Part shown: piece by piece, positions 45,482 through 52,875 of the stretch
Position numbering within the stretch: the stretch's first letter is position 1
How the letters are laid out: each line of letters starts with the position of its first letter
Assembly (NCBI GenBank): GCA_002439165.1
Contig: DJTE01000018.1
Location: 1-64,000, forward strand
Source of the DNA: Chryseobacterium indologenes
GTDB lineage: Bacteria; Bacteroidota; Bacteroidia; Flavobacteriales; Weeksellaceae
Reading direction: 5' to 3'
Length of the DNA: 64,000 bases
Notes under the pieces: generated by a model
The model's input: only the letters and a program-made list of their open reading frames with translations
Databases searched by the model: none
Told to the model about the DNA's origin: nothing
Made by a program: the position numbers and the translations under genes

Positions 45482-46274
45482 AGAGAATAAATTTGCAGAC
45501 GTTCCTCTGAGGGTAAAGACATGGGGGTATATCATCGCTGTTTTTGCACTCGGGATATCTCATCCTGTCGCCATGAAAATTTTCGTTTCGTGGATTGGCT
45601 TTCAGTGTTTTTTTGAATTTCTGAGACTTTTTAAAATTGATTCACAGCGTCTGCCAACAGCAGTATTTCTGGGAATTTCCCAATTTATCCTGCTTTATTT
45701 TTTTAATATCAACGACTATTTTCTGTACAGTTTGATGCTGGCGTTTAGCATTGTACTGTATTTTATTCTGTTAAAAAAGACCGCTGTCCGGATTTCAGGA
45801 ATATTCATTGCTCTTCTGATCTGCCTTTTTGCTTTTCCTCATTTGTTACTGATCCGGAAAATGACTTCCGGCCTCAGCGCCGTCATCTTTCTGGTGGTGG
45901 TTACAGAGCTGAATGATGTTTTTCAGTACCTGATGGGAAAATTCTTCGGAAAACATAAAATCACTCCCCACATCAGCCCCAATAAAACATTGGAGGGATT
46001 TCTGGGAGGTGTATGCCTTACAGTCCTGCTGAGCAATATCCTCGGATTCTTTCTCCTGAAAACAGATTTTTTCACCAATACCGTTCTGGGGCTCCTTCTT
46101 GGAATCTCCGGATTCTTTGGGGATGTCTTTATGTCTTATCTGAAAAGAAAGGCTGCCGTAAAAGATACCGGAACCCTTCTCCCCGGCCACGGCGGACTTC
46201 TGGACAGAATGGACAGCCTGATCTTCAATGCTCCCCTGTTCTTCTGGATCCTGCCCATCCTTTTAAAAAATTAA
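45471..46274 (+). CDS. CdsA-like phosphatidate cytidylyltransferase (YnbB-like)
   Basis: CdsA enzymes make CDP-diacylglycerol from phosphatidic acid and CTP. The 267-residue membrane protein has about eight helices and the family signature SYLKRKAAVKDTGTLLPGHGGLLDRMDS at about residues 222-249, with the metal-binding aspartates intact. NKTLEGFLGG, another conserved stretch, precedes it. It overlaps the CDP-alcohol transferase gene, so substrate could pass directly to that enzyme. A housekeeping cdsA would be expected elsewhere; this copy looks like a cluster-specific paralogue, as ynbB is in E. coli. Confidence 0.85.
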   Translation: MKPEENKFADVPLRVKTWGYIIAVFALGISHPVAMKIFVSWIGFQCFFEFLRLFKIDSQRLPTAVFLGISQFILLYFFNINDYFLYSLMLAFSIVLYFILLKKTAVRISGIFIALLICLFAFPHLLLIRKMTSGLSAVIFLVVVTELNDVFQYLMGKFFGKHKITPHISPNKTLEGFLGGVCLTVLLSNILGFFLLKTDFFTNTVLGLLLGISGFFGDVFMSYLKRKAAVKDTGTLLPGHGGLLDRMDSLIFNAPLFFWILPILLKN

Positions 46275-46277
46275 AAT

Positions 46278-47315
46278 ATGGAGGGAAAATTTAAAAGAGC
46301 TTTACTGTTATCCGGAGGCGGAACAAGAATGATGATCTACCTCGGAATGTACGCAGCCCTGGAAGAACTGGATATGAAGCCCGATGTTCTGATCGCTTCA
46401 TGCGGAGGAGCTTTTGCAGCAACAGTGATTAATGCTTTCCCGGAACATCTTTCCCGGAAAGACTACCTGACATCGGAGGATTATTTCCGGTTTGTATCCG
46501 GCACGGTTTTAACACAGCACAAAAAACTTTCAAAAATCGGGCTTTTTACTCTGAAAAAGATGCTTGACAAAAGAAATGCACCTTATATTGAAGATGTTTT
46601 CAGCCGGTATCTGGTAGAAATGCCCCGGGATCTGTCCACAGTTTTTCCTGCCTTAAAAAACGTTTCATTTTCTAAAGAATTCCCTACGTTAATCATTGGC
46701 TCAGAGATTCTTTTTACCCCTGAAGAAGCCGGGCATCCACGGAATGACAGGAAACTGTACCGTAAAGTAATTGTCACCGATCCGGAAACTGCCGAGAAAA
46801 TAGTTCCTGAAAACATTATCATACAGTCTTATCATTTAAAAAACAGTGCGATTGCAGAACTTCCATCCGTAAAAACAGATCTATCTCTTCTTGAAAGTAC
46901 CAGAATCTCTATTTCCGATATGTTTTATGTAGCCCCTGTTTTTCTTCAGGGAAAATATTTTGCCGGTGGAGCCGTTGATCTTATACCGGTTGAACTCGCA
47001 AGGCATATTGCTGATACTGTCATCATCGAAAAAAAACAGATATATTCTCCTGCCGAGGAAGCTTTGGTACGTTCCGTACTTGGATTCAGCGGAAATGAAA
47101 GGCTTACTGAAGTTCAGAATTTGCTCCCTGATCTTCAGATCGACACAGTTTCTATAAAAGAAGATTTAAAAGGACATTACCTGAAAAAAAACATCCACTG
47201 GAATACATTTGAGATCGGATTTTCTTTTCCTCAAACGTATCGGCAGTTTAAAGAAGATATGGAAAAACAGTGGCAGTACGGTTATGATCAGACAATGAAG
47301 AGCATCAGAAAGTAA
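46278..47315 (+). CDS. Patatin-like protein with degenerate catalytic dyad
   Basis: The 345-residue protein starts with the patatin oxyanion-hole motif (LLLSGGGTRMM, residues 10-19). Where patatins have G-x-S-x-G with the nucleophile serine, this one has ASCGG (40-44), so Cys42 replaces Ser. The second catalytic motif D-G-G/A appears as AGGAVD (229-234), so the aspartate is lost. If the alignment is right it cannot be an ordinary Ser-Asp phospholipase; it may bind lipid, regulate, or use cysteine chemistry. No signal peptide or membrane span is evident. It follows the CdsA-like gene by 3 bp. Confidence 0.75.
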   Translation: MEGKFKRALLLSGGGTRMMIYLGMYAALEELDMKPDVLIASCGGAFAATVINAFPEHLSRKDYLTSEDYFRFVSGTVLTQHKKLSKIGLFTLKKMLDKRNAPYIEDVFSRYLVEMPRDLSTVFPALKNVSFSKEFPTLIIGSEILFTPEEAGHPRNDRKLYRKVIVTDPETAEKIVPENIIIQSYHLKNSAIAELPSVKTDLSLLESTRISISDMFYVAPVFLQGKYFAGGAVDLIPVELARHIADTVIIEKKQIYSPAEEALVRSVLGFSGNERLTEVQNLLPDLQIDTVSIKEDLKGHYLKKNIHWNTFEIGFSFPQTYRQFKEDMEKQWQYGYDQTMKSIRK

Positions 47316-47384
47316 AGACAGCTTCTTCAGGTTTTGGCTAAAGCTGTTAAATTTTGTTTATTTTTTATTGATTTAACTGTTTTT

Positions 47385-47411
47385 ATCTCCAGCAGATTAT
47401 GCAGATTTTTT
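47385..47411. repeat. GCAGATT-type short repeat, copy 1
   Basis: ATCTCCAGCAGATTATGCAGATTTTTTT contains two GCAGATT units 9 bp apart. A related three-unit copy is at 51636. Both follow the end of a plus-strand gene. This is probably a dispersed genomic repeat. Confidence 0.45.
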
Positions 47412-47451
47412 TCAAATATAATAACAGAACATATATAGGTGTGCTTAATAA

Positions 47452-47484
47452 AAACCTAACAGGTCTCGGAGACCTGTTAGGTTT
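47452..47484. repeat. Perfect 33-bp palindrome in the lipid-cluster gap
   Basis: Arms AAACCTAACAGGTCTC and GAGACCTGTTAGGTTT are perfect complements around a single central G (47468). The stem is far longer than the local terminators and lacks a T tail. It resembles dispersed palindromes I associate with Flavobacteriia. Roles as terminator, REP-like element or protein site are all possible. Confidence 0.6.
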
Positions 47485-47561
47485 AGACAGCCGTACAAAA
47501 GATTACAAGAAATAATCAGCTGTGCCAGGCAGACATCCTATTAAATGGCAGGTTTAAACAG

Positions 47562-47690
47562 TTATACTAAGATCTGCCCTATTGAATGCATTCTGCGGAC
47601 TACATAAAAGGCTTTATCTCCGATAAATTTTACACCGGCAAATACATAAAAATCATAGATTTTTAAACTTAAGTAAACCTCTATATTCAA
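47562..47690 (-). other. Possible small ORF or gene fragment in the lipid-cluster gap
   Basis: A minus-strand frame from TTG at 47690 to TAA at 47562 encodes 42 protein-like residues (for example KIYDFYVFAGVKFIGDKAF). No clear promoter or start is present and I do not recognise it. It may be a fragment of an old gene. The remainder of the gap 47316-47829 holds two repeats and nothing else I can identify. Confidence 0.22.
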
Positions 47691-47829
47691 AGTATTTATA
47701 CTTAAAAAAATAACTAAAGATTAAAAAACACTGTTTTTATGTACCTTTATATTTCCAGGATTAATTTAAATTCGCTGGTTTGGCAGATAAAATTTATTTT
47801 TACGTAATATTGAATATCACAATAGGCGT

Positions 47830-48585
47830 ATGAATATTTTTATTGCAGGCGGAACATCCGGAATAGGCTACGCACTCGCCAGCTATTATCTTTCAAAAGG
47901 CCACTATGTAGGGGTTTGCGGAAGAGATCTTACTAAAATACCTGAGAATAATTTTGAGAAATTAAAATCGTTTCAGGCAGATGTCCGTGATCTGAATTCA
48001 GTTTTATCCATATTGGAACTCTTTCTTGCGGATAACCGTGATCTTGATATTTTTATCAACTGTGCCGGAAGCTATGCTGAAGATGTTGCCGGAAAAATCT
48101 CTTATGAAGAAGCGGAAGAAATACTGCAGACCAATATCCTGGGAACCGTGAACTGCTTTGAAGCAGCGAGAAGAGTCATGAAAGGGCAAAATATAGGGAG
48201 CATTGCCGTGATCGCCTCTGTTTCAGGGATACTGAACTATGAAAATTCAAGTCTTTATACCAAAACAAAGCGTTCCGTAATTCAGATGGCTGATGCCTAC
48301 CGGAGAGCCCTGAAGCCTTTTGGAATTTCTGTAACCACTATTGCTCCCGGCTATGTAGATACCGAAAAATTGAGACAGCTCAACCAGTATGATTTAAGCA
48401 AAAAACCTTTTCTCACAGATGTTGACACTGCCGTCTCCGAAATTTCACAGGCCATAGAAAACAGAAAAACCTTCATTATTTTTCCTTCAAAAATGAAATG
48501 GATGATGAAATCGCTGTCCATCCTTCCTTCTTCATTGCTTAATTTAATTATGTTCAGGAAAGCCAGATGGATGAAAAACGATTGA
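47830..48585 (+). CDS. Short-chain dehydrogenase/reductase
   Basis: The 251-residue protein has the Rossmann motif GGTSGIG (7-13), NCAG at 77-80 in place of NNAG, a catalytic Ser130 and YTKTK (Tyr143, Lys147). It ends with a hydrophobic, basic C-terminal segment (FPSKMKWMMKSLSILPSSLLNLIMF), like SDRs acting on sphingoid or fatty substrates at the membrane (the 3-ketosphinganine reductase type). That would fit its lipid-gene neighbours. It overlaps the next gene by 19 bp, indicating coupling. The exact substrate is inferred only. Confidence 0.85.
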   Translation: MNIFIAGGTSGIGYALASYYLSKGHYVGVCGRDLTKIPENNFEKLKSFQADVRDLNSVLSILELFLADNRDLDIFINCAGSYAEDVAGKISYEEAEEILQTNILGTVNCFEAARRVMKGQNIGSIAVIASVSGILNYENSSLYTKTKRSVIQMADAYRRALKPFGISVTTIAPGYVDTEKLRQLNQYDLSKKPFLTDVDTAVSEISQAIENRKTFIIFPSKMKWMMKSLSILPSSLLNLIMFRKARWMKND

Positions 48586-49868
48586 AAACACAGCAGAAAT
48601 TTTTTGCTTTTATTCTTTGTGCAGTTGTCTTTACAGCGGTTTACAATTATGCAGCCTGGTATCTTTCAGGACTGGAAGCCGTTCCGTCATTTGTTTTTGA
48701 TTTTGAAAAATACATTCCATTCCTGCCGTGGACCATCATTCCTTACATGACCAGCGGATTATTTTTCGTGCTGGTATTCTTTCTCTGTAAAAATAAGGAA
48801 CAGCTTAAAGTTCTGACCTGCCGAATGCTTTTTGTTACCATTACAGCAGGCATCTGCTTCCTGCTTTTTCCATTGAAATTCTCATTGGCAAAGCCTGAGA
48901 CGGATCATTTTTTATTCAGTTATTGCTTCCGGTTTTTAACCGTTTTTGATTCTCCTTTTAATCAGGCTCCTTCACTGCATATTGCCTACGCGTTTATTTT
49001 CTGGTCGGTTTTCAGAAATTTAAAAAGGTTCCGGAACTTTTTCATGCTATGGCTCCTGCTCCTCGGAATTTCAACCCTGACGACCTATCAGCACCATTGT
49101 ATTGATCTGTTATCCGGTTCTGTTCTTACCTACATCAGTTTTATCCTGTTTCCTTACCGTAAAAATGATTTCCGGTACCGGAATTGCCAGGTCGCTAATT
49201 TTTATTTCCTATCAGGATGGATCATGGCTTTCGCCGCGTTTATATTTGATAAAAACATCGGTACTTCGGGGCTGCTGATGCTCTGGCCGGCTCTCATGGC
49301 AATCCTCATTGGCTATCATTACCAAAAGAATCACACTCACTTCTTAAAGGATAAAAACGGAAACATCTCTTTTGGAAAGAAAGTTTTTTACGCTCCGTAT
49401 CTTATGATATACCGGCTATTATGGAGGTTTTTCCGGAAAAATAAAAAACCGCTGATGATTGCTCCTCATATTTATATTGCATCAAGGCCGGGGCATGCAG
49501 ATCTGAAATATTTTAAACTCAACCGTTCTACCATAATTTACGATCTGTCTGCCGAAATGGAAGAAATATCCGAACTAAAAACAAAAACAGACTATCATTC
49601 TGTCCCTTTTCTGGACATCGGAACTCCCGACATTGAACAGATCAGAATATTAATTACAGAGATCACAGAACGTTATAATAAACTTCCCGAAGGCGGACAA
49701 ATCCTCATCCACTGTACAATGGGATTTACAAGAAGTTCCGTCACAGGAATTCCGGTAATGAAAAATATTCTATCTTTACCTTTAGAGGAAGCAATAACCA
49801 CTATGAAATCCCTGAATAAGAATGCTGTGATTCATCCTTATCTCCAGGATTTCCTGAAAAAAATTTAA
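48567..49868 (+). CDS. PAP2 / dual-specificity phosphatase fusion (YnbD-like)
   Basis: The 433-residue protein joins two phosphatase-type domains. Residues 1-250 are a membrane PAP2/inositol-phosphorylceramide-synthase-like domain with SLHI (136-139) and HHCID (176-180), the histidine motifs of lipid phosphatases or phosphotransferases. Residues 290-433 form a cytosolic dual-specificity phosphatase with HCTMGFTRSS, giving Cys383 and Arg389 of the C-x5-R site, and Asp326 as possible acid. The architecture is that of E. coli YnbD. Both sites look intact. It overlaps the SDR gene upstream and precedes the hydrolase/methyltransferase gene by 3 bp. Confidence 0.85.
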   Translation: MDEKRLKTQQKFFAFILCAVVFTAVYNYAAWYLSGLEAVPSFVFDFEKYIPFLPWTIIPYMTSGLFFVLVFFLCKNKEQLKVLTCRMLFVTITAGICFLLFPLKFSLAKPETDHFLFSYCFRFLTVFDSPFNQAPSLHIAYAFIFWSVFRNLKRFRNFFMLWLLLLGISTLTTYQHHCIDLLSGSVLTYISFILFPYRKNDFRYRNCQVANFYFLSGWIMAFAAFIFDKNIGTSGLLMLWPALMAILIGYHYQKNHTHFLKDKNGNISFGKKVFYAPYLMIYRLLWRFFRKNKKPLMIAPHIYIASRPGHADLKYFKLNRSTIIYDLSAEMEEISELKTKTDYHSVPFLDIGTPDIEQIRILITEITERYNKLPEGGQILIHCTMGFTRSSVTGIPVMKNILSLPLEEAITTMKSLNKNAVIHPYLQDFLKKI

Positions 49869-49871
49869 ACT

Positions 49872-51566
49872 ATGAACACCGGATATTTTAAGAGTTTTGA
49901 CAACAGCCCTATTTTCTACCGTGAATGGAATTATCAGCCCGGCCGGAAAAGCATCATCATGATCCACCGGGGACATGAACATTCGGAAAGGCTGAATGAT
50001 ATAGCAATAGCTCCACAATTTTCAAAATACAATATTTTTGCCTTCGACCTCCGCGGGCATGGTCATACGGAAACCAAAACCTCATCTGTTTTTATGGATT
50101 ATGTGAGAGACCTGGATTCGTTTTCCTGGTTTATCACATCAGAATACAGAATCAGCATTTCCGATATATTTGTAGTGGCCAACAGTATCGGAGGAGTGGT
50201 AGCCTCAGCCTGGGCTCATGATTTTGCTCCCGGTATTGCCGGAATGGCTCTTCTAGCCCCTGCTTTCAGAATCAATCTTATCGTTCCTCTTGCCAATGAA
50301 ATGATCACACTGGGCACTAAGCTGAAAAAAGGACTGATCATTAAAAGCTACGTAAAATCTACCATGCTGACCCACGATCCCGTTCAGCAGAATGCCTATG
50401 ATACAGATCCCCTGATCTCAAGATCCATAGACGCAGAACTTCTTATTGATCTCGCCAAAGCAGGAAAACGCCTGGTGGAAGATGCTGAAGCGATTGACAC
50501 TCCAACCCTGATTTTGGCAGCAGAAAAAGACCATGTGGTTTTTAATAAAGATCAGAAAGCATTCCACGACCGGCTGGATACAGACCTGAAGCATTATGAA
50601 GTCCTGCCCGGATTCTTTCACGGAATTCTATTTGATACCGGAAGAGAAAATGTATACGATAAAATCGCAGATTTTGCAGAAAAGTGTTTCAGTAAAACTC
50701 ACAAACCGGCCTCGCTTTCTCCCGATCAATTTTCTGTAAAAGAATATGAAGACCTTAAAAATAATATTGGCAATAATCTGAATTTTAAACTTCAGAAATT
50801 CTCATTGGGCAAAATCGGAAAAATAAGCAGCGGAATGGCGATCGGTCTGAAATACGGCTTTGATTCCGGAGTCTCACTGGATTATGTTTACCGGAATCAG
50901 CCGGAAGGAAAATTCGGCTTTGGCAAAATGATGGATAAGAACTATCTTAATGCCATTGGCTGGAAAGGTATCCGGATCAGGAAACAGCATCTTATCCAGC
51001 TTCTGGAACAGAACATCCGGACATTGAAAGAGGAAGGCCGGAAGATCAGGATTCTTGACATTGCCGGCGGAACAGGAAATTATTTATTCGACATTAAAGA
51101 GAAATATCCCGACGTTGAAATCGTCATCAATGAATTTGTAAAAAGCAATATTGAAATCGGCGAAAAAGTGATCCGTGAAAAAAATTACCGGAATATCCGG
51201 TTTACCCACTTCGACTGTTTCGATCCTGAAACCTACCATCAGCTGGATTTTGAGCCGAACATCACCATTATTTCAGGAATCCTGGAACTTTTCGGAGATA
51301 ATGAGGCTGCTTCCAGAGCCATCCGGGGAGCCGTTTCCATCTCGGAAAAAAACTCTTTTGTGGTGTACACCGGGCAGCCGTGGCATCCGCAGCTGAAAAT
51401 GATCGCCTATGTACTGAACAATCACCAGAATAAAGACTGGATCATGAGAAGACGTTCACAAAAGGAACTCGACAGGGTAATGGCTTATAATGGCGTACAG
51501 AAAGAAAATATGATGATTGATGATTTCGGAATCTTTACAGTTTCCTCGGGTAAGGTTAATTTCTGA
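49872..51566 (+). CDS. Alpha/beta-hydrolase / SAM methyltransferase fusion (YnbC-like)
   Basis: The 564-residue protein has an alpha/beta-hydrolase domain at about 1-280: oxyanion region IHRGHEHSERL, DLRGHGHTE, nucleophile in ANSIGG (Ser105) and late histidine in GFFHGILFD. This is close to the monoglyceride-lipase type. A class I methyltransferase domain occupies about 350-564, with SAM motif ILDIAGGTGNY near 394. The same two-domain order is known in YnbC-like proteins. No signal peptide is seen, so it should act on the cytosolic side. It ends the cluster before a bidirectional terminator. Confidence 0.85.
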   Translation: MNTGYFKSFDNSPIFYREWNYQPGRKSIIMIHRGHEHSERLNDIAIAPQFSKYNIFAFDLRGHGHTETKTSSVFMDYVRDLDSFSWFITSEYRISISDIFVVANSIGGVVASAWAHDFAPGIAGMALLAPAFRINLIVPLANEMITLGTKLKKGLIIKSYVKSTMLTHDPVQQNAYDTDPLISRSIDAELLIDLAKAGKRLVEDAEAIDTPTLILAAEKDHVVFNKDQKAFHDRLDTDLKHYEVLPGFFHGILFDTGRENVYDKIADFAEKCFSKTHKPASLSPDQFSVKEYEDLKNNIGNNLNFKLQKFSLGKIGKISSGMAIGLKYGFDSGVSLDYVYRNQPEGKFGFGKMMDKNYLNAIGWKGIRIRKQHLIQLLEQNIRTLKEEGRKIRILDIAGGTGNYLFDIKEKYPDVEIVINEFVKSNIEIGEKVIREKNYRNIRFTHFDCFDPETYHQLDFEPNITIISGILELFGDNEAASRAIRGAVSISEKNSFVVYTGQPWHPQLKMIAYVLNNHQNKDWIMRRRSQKELDRVMAYNGVQKENMMIDDFGIFTVSSGKVNF

Positions 51567-51635
51567 ATCTTTGAAAAACAGTTATTGTTCCATGAATGAA
51601 GAATTTTAACTGCCAGGTATATATATTTTTATTTT

Positions 51636-51666
51636 CCCGCAGATTTTGCAGATCGAGCAGATTTTT
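51636..51666. repeat. GCAGATT-type short repeat, copy 2
   Basis: The segment holds three GCAGAT units at 9-bp spacing (GCAGATTTT, GCAGATCGA, GCAGATTTTT), matching the copy at 47385. It follows the last gene of the cluster. Confidence 0.45.
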
Positions 51667-51708
51667 AAGTGATACAGAAGTTTCAGCCTGTACTGAATAA
51701 ACTTCAAC

Positions 51709-51744
51709 AAAAAAGGTTTTCCAGAGATCTGAAAAACCTTTTTT
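51709..51744. terminator. Bidirectional terminator between the lipid cluster and yceI
   Basis: A 12-bp perfect stem (AAAAAAGGTTTT with AAAACCTTTTTT) surrounds a 12-nt loop, with A and T runs on opposite sides. The convergent genes end at 51566 and 51770. Confidence 0.85.
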
Positions 51745-51769
51745 AGCTGACAAGTTCAAGCTGTATAAA

Positions 51770-52336
51770 TTACTGCTTTACCAGTTCAAAATATAAGTTT
51801 ACGTCTACATCTTTGGCAACACCGGCTCCCGTAGGATCATACTTGATGTCGTAATCCAGACGGTTGACCGTAAATTTAGCCTGGATCCCCATAACCTCCT
51901 TTCCTTTCTGGTTTTTGGTGATTCCACCGAATGTTACAGGAACACTGATATCTTTGGTCACTTCTTTGATCTTCAGTTTTCCTTTTAACAGGTAGCCGTT
52001 TTTGTCCTTTGTGACAGAAGAGCTGAAAAACGTCATTTCCGGATATTTTTCAGCAGCGAAAAAATCTTCACTTTTAAGATGATTGTCTCTCATGTCCACT
52101 CCGGTATTAACAGAGTTTACCTGTACCGAAAAATCGAAAGAGGCATTATCAAGATTTGCTCCCTCTGTGGTTACTTTTCCGTTAAATTTATCAAAACGTC
52201 CCTGCACAAAACTGATTCCCATATGTTTGATGTTGAAATTAACGGAAGAATGCATAGGGTCTACCGCCCATCCGGTCTGTGCAAAACCAACAATGCTCAG
52301 GAGCGCAAATACGAAGGATAAGAATATTTTTTTCAT
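51770..52336 (-). CDS. YceI-family periplasmic protein
   Basis: YceI proteins are lipocalin-fold carriers of isoprenoid-like molecules such as polyprenyl chains. The 188-residue protein has a signal peptide (FVFALLSIVGFAQ) and the family landmarks WAVDPMHSSVNFNIKHMGIS, GRFDKFNGKVTTEG, DNHLKSEDFFAAEKYPEMTF and FTVNRLDYDIKY. It is probably monocistronic; the gene upstream at 52409 on the same strand is separated by 72 bp. Confidence 0.92.
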   Translation of the reverse strand: MKKIFLSFVFALLSIVGFAQTGWAVDPMHSSVNFNIKHMGISFVQGRFDKFNGKVTTEGANLDNASFDFSVQVNSVNTGVDMRDNHLKSEDFFAAEKYPEMTFFSSSVTKDKNGYLLKGKLKIKEVTKDISVPVTFGGITKNQKGKEVMGIQAKFTVNRLDYDIKYDPTGAGVAKDVDVNLYFELVKQ

Positions 52337-52408
52337 TGTAATTATAATTTTACATTAATTTTATTGAGTAAAGATAAGATATAATAGAAATTTTATCCTT
52401 GATCTATG

Positions 52409-52819
52409 TTATTTTTTATCTTTTGTTGAAATTATTTTAGAAAAAACAAAATCCAAAAGGAAGACCACAAGGAATACAGCGATTGAATTTACATACAGCA
52501 GCAGATCGATAAGGCTGTCATCGGCAGGTCTGGTAAAATAAGAAAACGGATTTACCCGGGACCACAGCAGCATGACCAGATAAAGGATTTCAAATAAAGC
52601 GGCAACTTTCCATACTGCATCATAGCTTCTTTTAAAGATCAGGATCGTGGCAAAACTTATTCCGCTCACAATTAAGCCTCCTATAAATACGGCAAAACCA
52701 TGTAAAGTATGGCTTGAAGGGGGCATTCCTGCAAGCTTCACAGATTCACCTACAAGTCCTGCATTCAGAAAGGTCATGATTCCTAAAATAAGAATGCTTT
52801 TCAGTAAGACATTTTTCAT
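52409..52819 (-). CDS. Small four-helix integral membrane protein, unknown function
   Basis: The 136-residue protein has four hydrophobic stretches (ILILGIMTFLNAGLVG, FAVFIGGLIVSGISFATIL, VAALFEILYLVMLLW, LLLYVNSIAVFLVVFLLDFVF), a short proline-rich loop (MPPSSHTLHG) and a basic tail. I recognise no family. It is divergent from radA, which starts 56 bp away. Confidence 0.62.
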   Translation of the reverse strand: MKNVLLKSILILGIMTFLNAGLVGESVKLAGMPPSSHTLHGFAVFIGGLIVSGISFATILIFKRSYDAVWKVAALFEILYLVMLLWSRVNPFSYFTRPADDSLIDLLLYVNSIAVFLVVFLLDFVFSKIISTKDKK

Positions 52820-52863
52820 TCCCGAAAATTAGTTAAAAATTCAAAATCAAAATTCATTTTCTT

Positions 52864-52871
52864 TAACTTCG
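52864..52871 (+). promoter_or_regulatory. Possible -7 element of radA
   Basis: TAACTTCG fits TAnnTTTG with one mismatch and ends 4 bp before the radA ATG. If used, transcription would begin at or near the start codon, giving a nearly leaderless message. Confidence 0.3.
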
Positions 52872-52875
52872 CAGT

